A stretch of DNA of 64,000 bases from Pseudofrankia coriaricola. GTDB taxonomy: Bacteria; Actinomycetota; Actinomycetes; Frankiales; Frankiaceae. The position numbers and the translations under genes are program-made. A model generated the notes under the pieces. The model ran no database searches and was not told where the DNA came from. It worked only from the letters and a program-made list of their open reading frames with translations. Location: assembly GCF_001854805.1 (NCBI RefSeq), contig NZ_MBLO01000236.1, positions 19,838 through 83,837 of the forward strand, given 5' to 3'. This document shows, one piece after another, positions 61,542-64,000 of the stretch; within the stretch, counting starts at the first letter, position 1, and every line of letters starts with the position of its first letter.

Positions 61542-61613
61542 CCCCAGCCCGTCTCTTCGGGCGACTCCCGCCGGAATGCGTCAGATACGGCTGGTAGCTG
61601 GAGGAGCCTGGGG

Positions 61614-61701
61614 CAATGCCGATGTAGGTCCGGCCGACGCGGCTGGCAGCGAGGCGCGTCGTGGAAGTGCCAGCGAGCGGGTCAAGGACCACGCCGCCGG
61701 G
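61614..61701 (-). pseudogene. Remnant of a DNA methyltransferase
   Basis: G-G-V-V-L-D-P-L-A-G-T-S-T-T-R-L-A-A-S-R-V-G-R-T-Y-I-G-I matches motif I of N4/N6-type DNA methylases (canonically D-P-F-A-G-S-G-T-T), with two degenerate residues. The surrounding frame, 61459 to 61836, does not continue the fold and lacks the DPPY-type motif IV. A nonfunctional leftover. Confidence 0.55.
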
Positions 61702-61898
61702 CGGACGACCCGCCGCGATCGCGCGGGCGTCCTTCCGTGACCGACGATGATCACGTCGTACCCAGGGTGGGCAAGGCGGGCAACGCACCGCCGCGCCATC
61801 TCGGAGCGGGCGGTGTAATGGGCACGAACCGGCCATGATGTCCGTCCGTTGCGCTGATCCGGTCGGCGCGCTGCCGTAGGCAGCCCGAGGGAGGTTGA

Positions 61899-63014
61899 GT
61901 GCGGATCGCGAGCTACAACGTCGAGAACCTGTTCAATCGGGCCAGGGTACTGGAGCAGCCATCCTGGTCGGCCGGTCGGCCGGCGTTGGAGGCGTACGAG
62001 CAGATCTGCAAGCTGTTGGAGGAGCCGGAGTACACGGCCGAGATCAAGGCCGGCATTTTGCGGTTGCTGCGTCGGCTCGGTCTGTCCGGTAGTGACAGCG
62101 CGCGGTTTGCTCGGCTGCGACAGAATCGTGGCCGGCTGCTGAAGCGGTCGCGCGACGGCCGGGTCACGATTGTCGCCGGCGGCCGCGGTGACTGGATCGG
62201 CTGGGTCGAGTTGACCACCGACCGGGTCGACGAGCAGGCGATGCTGAACACTTCCCGGGTGATTCACGACGTGGCCGCTGACATCCTCGGCGTGATCGAA
62301 GCAGAGAACCGGATCGCGCTCAAACGGTTCACGGACGCGAGCCTGCTTGTTGCCGGCCGGCCCAGGTATCCGCAGGTGATGGTGGTCGACGGCAATGACG
62401 AGCGGGGCATCAACGTCGGGATTTTGGCTACCGCGGAGTATCCATTAGTAGGGCAGCACAGTCATGTCGACGACGTTGACCCGGCGGGGCGGATCTTCAG
62501 TCGGGACTGTCCGGAGTATCATTTCCGCGCGCCGGCCGGGCAGCGGCTGGCAGTGCTGGTCAACCACCTCAAGAGCAAGGGGTACGGCGGCAAGGTCGCC
62601 TCCGACGCCCTCCGCCGCCGGCAGGCCCAGCGGATCGCGGAGATCTACCGCGACCTGGTCGCCGACGGCTTACCCGACGTGGCGGTGGTCGGGGACCTCA
62701 ACGACACACCGGACAGCGACTCGCTGGCGCCGCTGCTGCGGAACACCGACCTGCGCGACATCTCCTCGCATCCCGCCTTCGACGACGGCGGCAGACCCGG
62801 CACCTACGGCTACTGCACCGCCCGGAACAAGATTGACTATGTCCTGCTTTCCCCGACCTTGTACGCGAGGGCGACCGGCGGCGGCATCTTCCGCAAAGGC
62901 GTATGGGGCGGTCGGCGGGGCACGCTCTGGCCGATTTACGACACGATGACCAAAGAGGTGCACGCCGGCTCCGACCACGCCGCCGTCTACGCAGACATCG
63001 ATCTTTCCAGCTGA
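61899..63014 (+). CDS. Endonuclease/exonuclease/phosphatase family protein
   Basis: A 371-residue EEP-fold protein acting on phosphodiester or phosphate bonds with a metal. R-I-A-S-Y-N-V-E-N-L-F (Asn and Glu ligands), A-D-I-L-G-V-I-E-A-E-N, the central L-V-N-H-L-K-S-K-G-Y, V-V-G-D-L-N-D-T-P-D (Asp and Asn), K-I-D-Y-V-L-L-S and G-S-D-H-A-A-V form the full active site. A helical insert lies at about 30 to 110. The GTG start has GAGGGAGG 4 bases upstream. It is the best-preserved gene of the island; no phage or restriction partner is intact beside it. Confidence 0.92.
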   Translation: MRIASYNVENLFNRARVLEQPSWSAGRPALEAYEQICKLLEEPEYTAEIKAGILRLLRRLGLSGSDSARFARLRQNRGRLLKRSRDGRVTIVAGGRGDWIGWVELTTDRVDEQAMLNTSRVIHDVAADILGVIEAENRIALKRFTDASLLVAGRPRYPQVMVVDGNDERGINVGILATAEYPLVGQHSHVDDVDPAGRIFSRDCPEYHFRAPAGQRLAVLVNHLKSKGYGGKVASDALRRRQAQRIAEIYRDLVADGLPDVAVVGDLNDTPDSDSLAPLLRNTDLRDISSHPAFDDGGRPGTYGYCTARNKIDYVLLSPTLYARATGGGIFRKGVWGGRRGTLWPIYDTMTKEVHAGSDHAAVYADIDLSS

Positions 63015-63268
63015 CCCGCCGCCGTGGCCGCCAACCGTGGCCGACGTTCTGAAGCGGTCCACCTTGCAGGCCGTCCCCGGGTCTCGTCGACTCCAGGCGC
63101 TCTCACTGCGCGGAGCGACCGACAGCGGGCGGCGTCGACCCGCCACCTTGTGAGTGCCTTCCGAACCCGGCCTACCGCCAGGATCAAGAGCCCTGGCAAT
63201 GCACACCAAGTTCACTCTCGGTAACCTTACCGCCAGCTACGGTTCGCTCAATATCTGTACGCATTGTA

Positions 63269-63760
63269 ATGATGCCTGGTGAGACTGGGTTCGTGGCTGA
63301 CTATGATCTCACTCGGCTGGGCGCGGCCGAATTCGAGCACATGGCGCAGGCGCTGGCTGCCCGGTTGCTGCCCGGCATCCGGATCCACGGCGCGGGTCGG
63401 GATGGGGGCCGGGAGGCGACGACCGGGCAGCGCCTGACGCTGCCTGACGGGACGCAGTGGTCGGGATACACGGTCGTCCAGGCCAAGTTCCGCGCGCGGC
63501 CCCGGCGGCCCGCCGACAACGCGAGCTGGCTGCGCAACCGCGTAGGACGTCGGCGCAAGGGAACCGGCCCTCTCCTCAGTGGTCAGCGCCGTCGGCGCAT
63601 GCGGCCAGGTGGTCGTCGAGACGTGCAACCAGGACCCGCAGTTGCCGTGCGCCCAGGCGGCGCGCGGTGCGCCGTGCCCGGGCGCGCAGGCGTTCGTCGT
63701 CCAACCATCGCCTCACCCAGCGGACAAGGCCCTGGGCGTCGTCGACGGCGCGGGCGATGA
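63269..63760 (+). pseudogene. N-terminal fragment of a restriction-endonuclease-like protein
   Basis: The first about 95 residues (V-A-D-Y-D-L-T-R-L-G-A-A-E-F-E-H-M-A-Q-A-L-A, I-R-I-H-G-A-G-R-D-G-G-R-E-A-T-T, Y-T-V-V-Q-A-K-F-R, D-N-A-S-W-L-R-N-R) match, from memory, the Mrr-like domain that starts actinobacterial NACHT/STAND proteins; the D-G-G-R-E and Q-A-K positions carry the nuclease core. After about 63555 the frame is Arg/Pro noise running antisense to the membrane gene. The rest of the protein is gone. Start ATG 63269, or the adjacent 63272. Confidence 0.7.
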
Positions 63761-64000
63761 TGTCCACCGGTTGCTGGACCGCGGCGAGGATTTCGCGCGC
63801 CAGCACGTAGGGCGCCAGCAGGACGGCGGTGACCAGACCGTCGTCGACGCGCAGCCACCCGATCCAGAAGAAGAGCAGGACGGCCGCCAGCGCACTGGCG
63901 CCGACAATCACGAGTGGGCAGCGGTCAGTCGGGGGTAGCAGGGTCGAGGCCAGCAGCAGCAGGCCGGCGAACAGGAACGTGAGGGCGGCCAAGCCCCACC
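63576..64000 (-). CDS. Membrane protein (5' end outside window)
   Basis: The visible 138 residues show two hydrophobic segments near the start (A-A-L-T-F-L-F-A-G-L-L-L-L-A and P-L-V-I-V-G-A-S-A-L-A-A-V-L-L-F-F-W-I-G-W-L), a third near V-T-A-V-L-L-A-P-Y-V-L-A, then an amphipathic Arg/Ala-rich helix region with R-W-V-R-R-W-L-D-D-E-R-L. The frame is open to the window edge, so the start may lie beyond. No family recognised. Confidence 0.6.
   Translation of the reverse strand, partial: WGLAALTFLFAGLLLLASTLLPPTDRCPLVIVGASALAAVLLFFWIGWLRVDDGLVTAVLLAPYVLAREILAAVQQPVDIIARAVDDAQGLVRWVRRWLDDERLRARARRTARRLGARQLRVLVARLDDHLAACADGADH

Noticed and set aside
59702..63600. tRNA-linked integrated element
   Set aside because: No tRNA, integrase or attachment-site duplication was seen at the island edges.

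Overview
The window is very GC-rich DNA with GTG/TTG starts and strong third-position G/C bias. Its gene content is that of a Frankia-like actinomycete: a conservon (cvnA-D plus P450s), an MptB-type mannosyltransferase, a LigD-type ligase, DHA2 efflux pumps, many SDRs, P450s and SnoaL-fold proteins. The order Frankiales (Frankia, Parafrankia or Pseudofrankia) is my best inference. No rRNA, tRNA, CRISPR array or intact transposase was seen.

Layout. 0-7.7 kb: the 3' part of an efflux pump with its TetR regulator, a YccF membrane protein, a proline-rich small protein translationally coupled to an FAD monooxygenase, a two-domain LigD ligase and an unknown membrane protein. 7.8-13.9 kb (minus): a complete conservon, cvnA-cvnB-cvnC-cvnD followed by two tandem P450s that both lack the K-helix ExxR motif. 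14.9-19.6 kb (minus): galK, galT and an MptB-like mannosyltransferase. 19.9-28.7 kb: an MpaB-type oxygenase, a MarR/DHA2 divergon with an SDR, a kinase-like protein with a substituted VAIK lysine, a DUF1272 zinc protein, a DJ-1/PfpI protein and a peroxiredoxin. 28.9-29.9 kb: an ABC ATPase and a response regulator fused by a deletion. 30.2-39 kb: a methyltransferase carrying a 15-copy VDT minisatellite, an SDR, a perfect bidirectional terminator, an amidohydrolase/AraC divergon, an MFS permease and a GH3 enzyme. 39.3-46.8 kb: an SDR, a frameshifted SDR, folD, and a redox operon (broken cupin, AKR, ADH, CMD, SDR stub) facing an internally deleted XRE regulator. 46.8-53.6 kb: an acyltransferase, an oxygenase stub, a Phd/VapC toxin-antitoxin pair, pabB, a row of three gene fragments, DoxX, SnoaL and GlsB proteins. 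53.8-59.7 kb: a P450 of CYP142 type flanked by two SnoaL-fold proteins, DedA, an AKR and a TetR regulator. 59.7-64 kb: a patch with less extreme GC bias and debris of a hydrolase, a DNA methylase and a restriction-like protein, plus an intact serine hydrolase and an EEP nuclease.

Themes. Three features stand out. First is the conservon with its pair of non-canonical P450s. Second is the repeated gene breakage by deletion or single-base frameshift at about ten places, which suggests genome erosion. Third is a set of short tandem repeats, mostly with 15-bp or 9-bp periods, lying inside genes or just upstream of them. All assignments come from reading sequence and recalling family motifs; no database search was possible.
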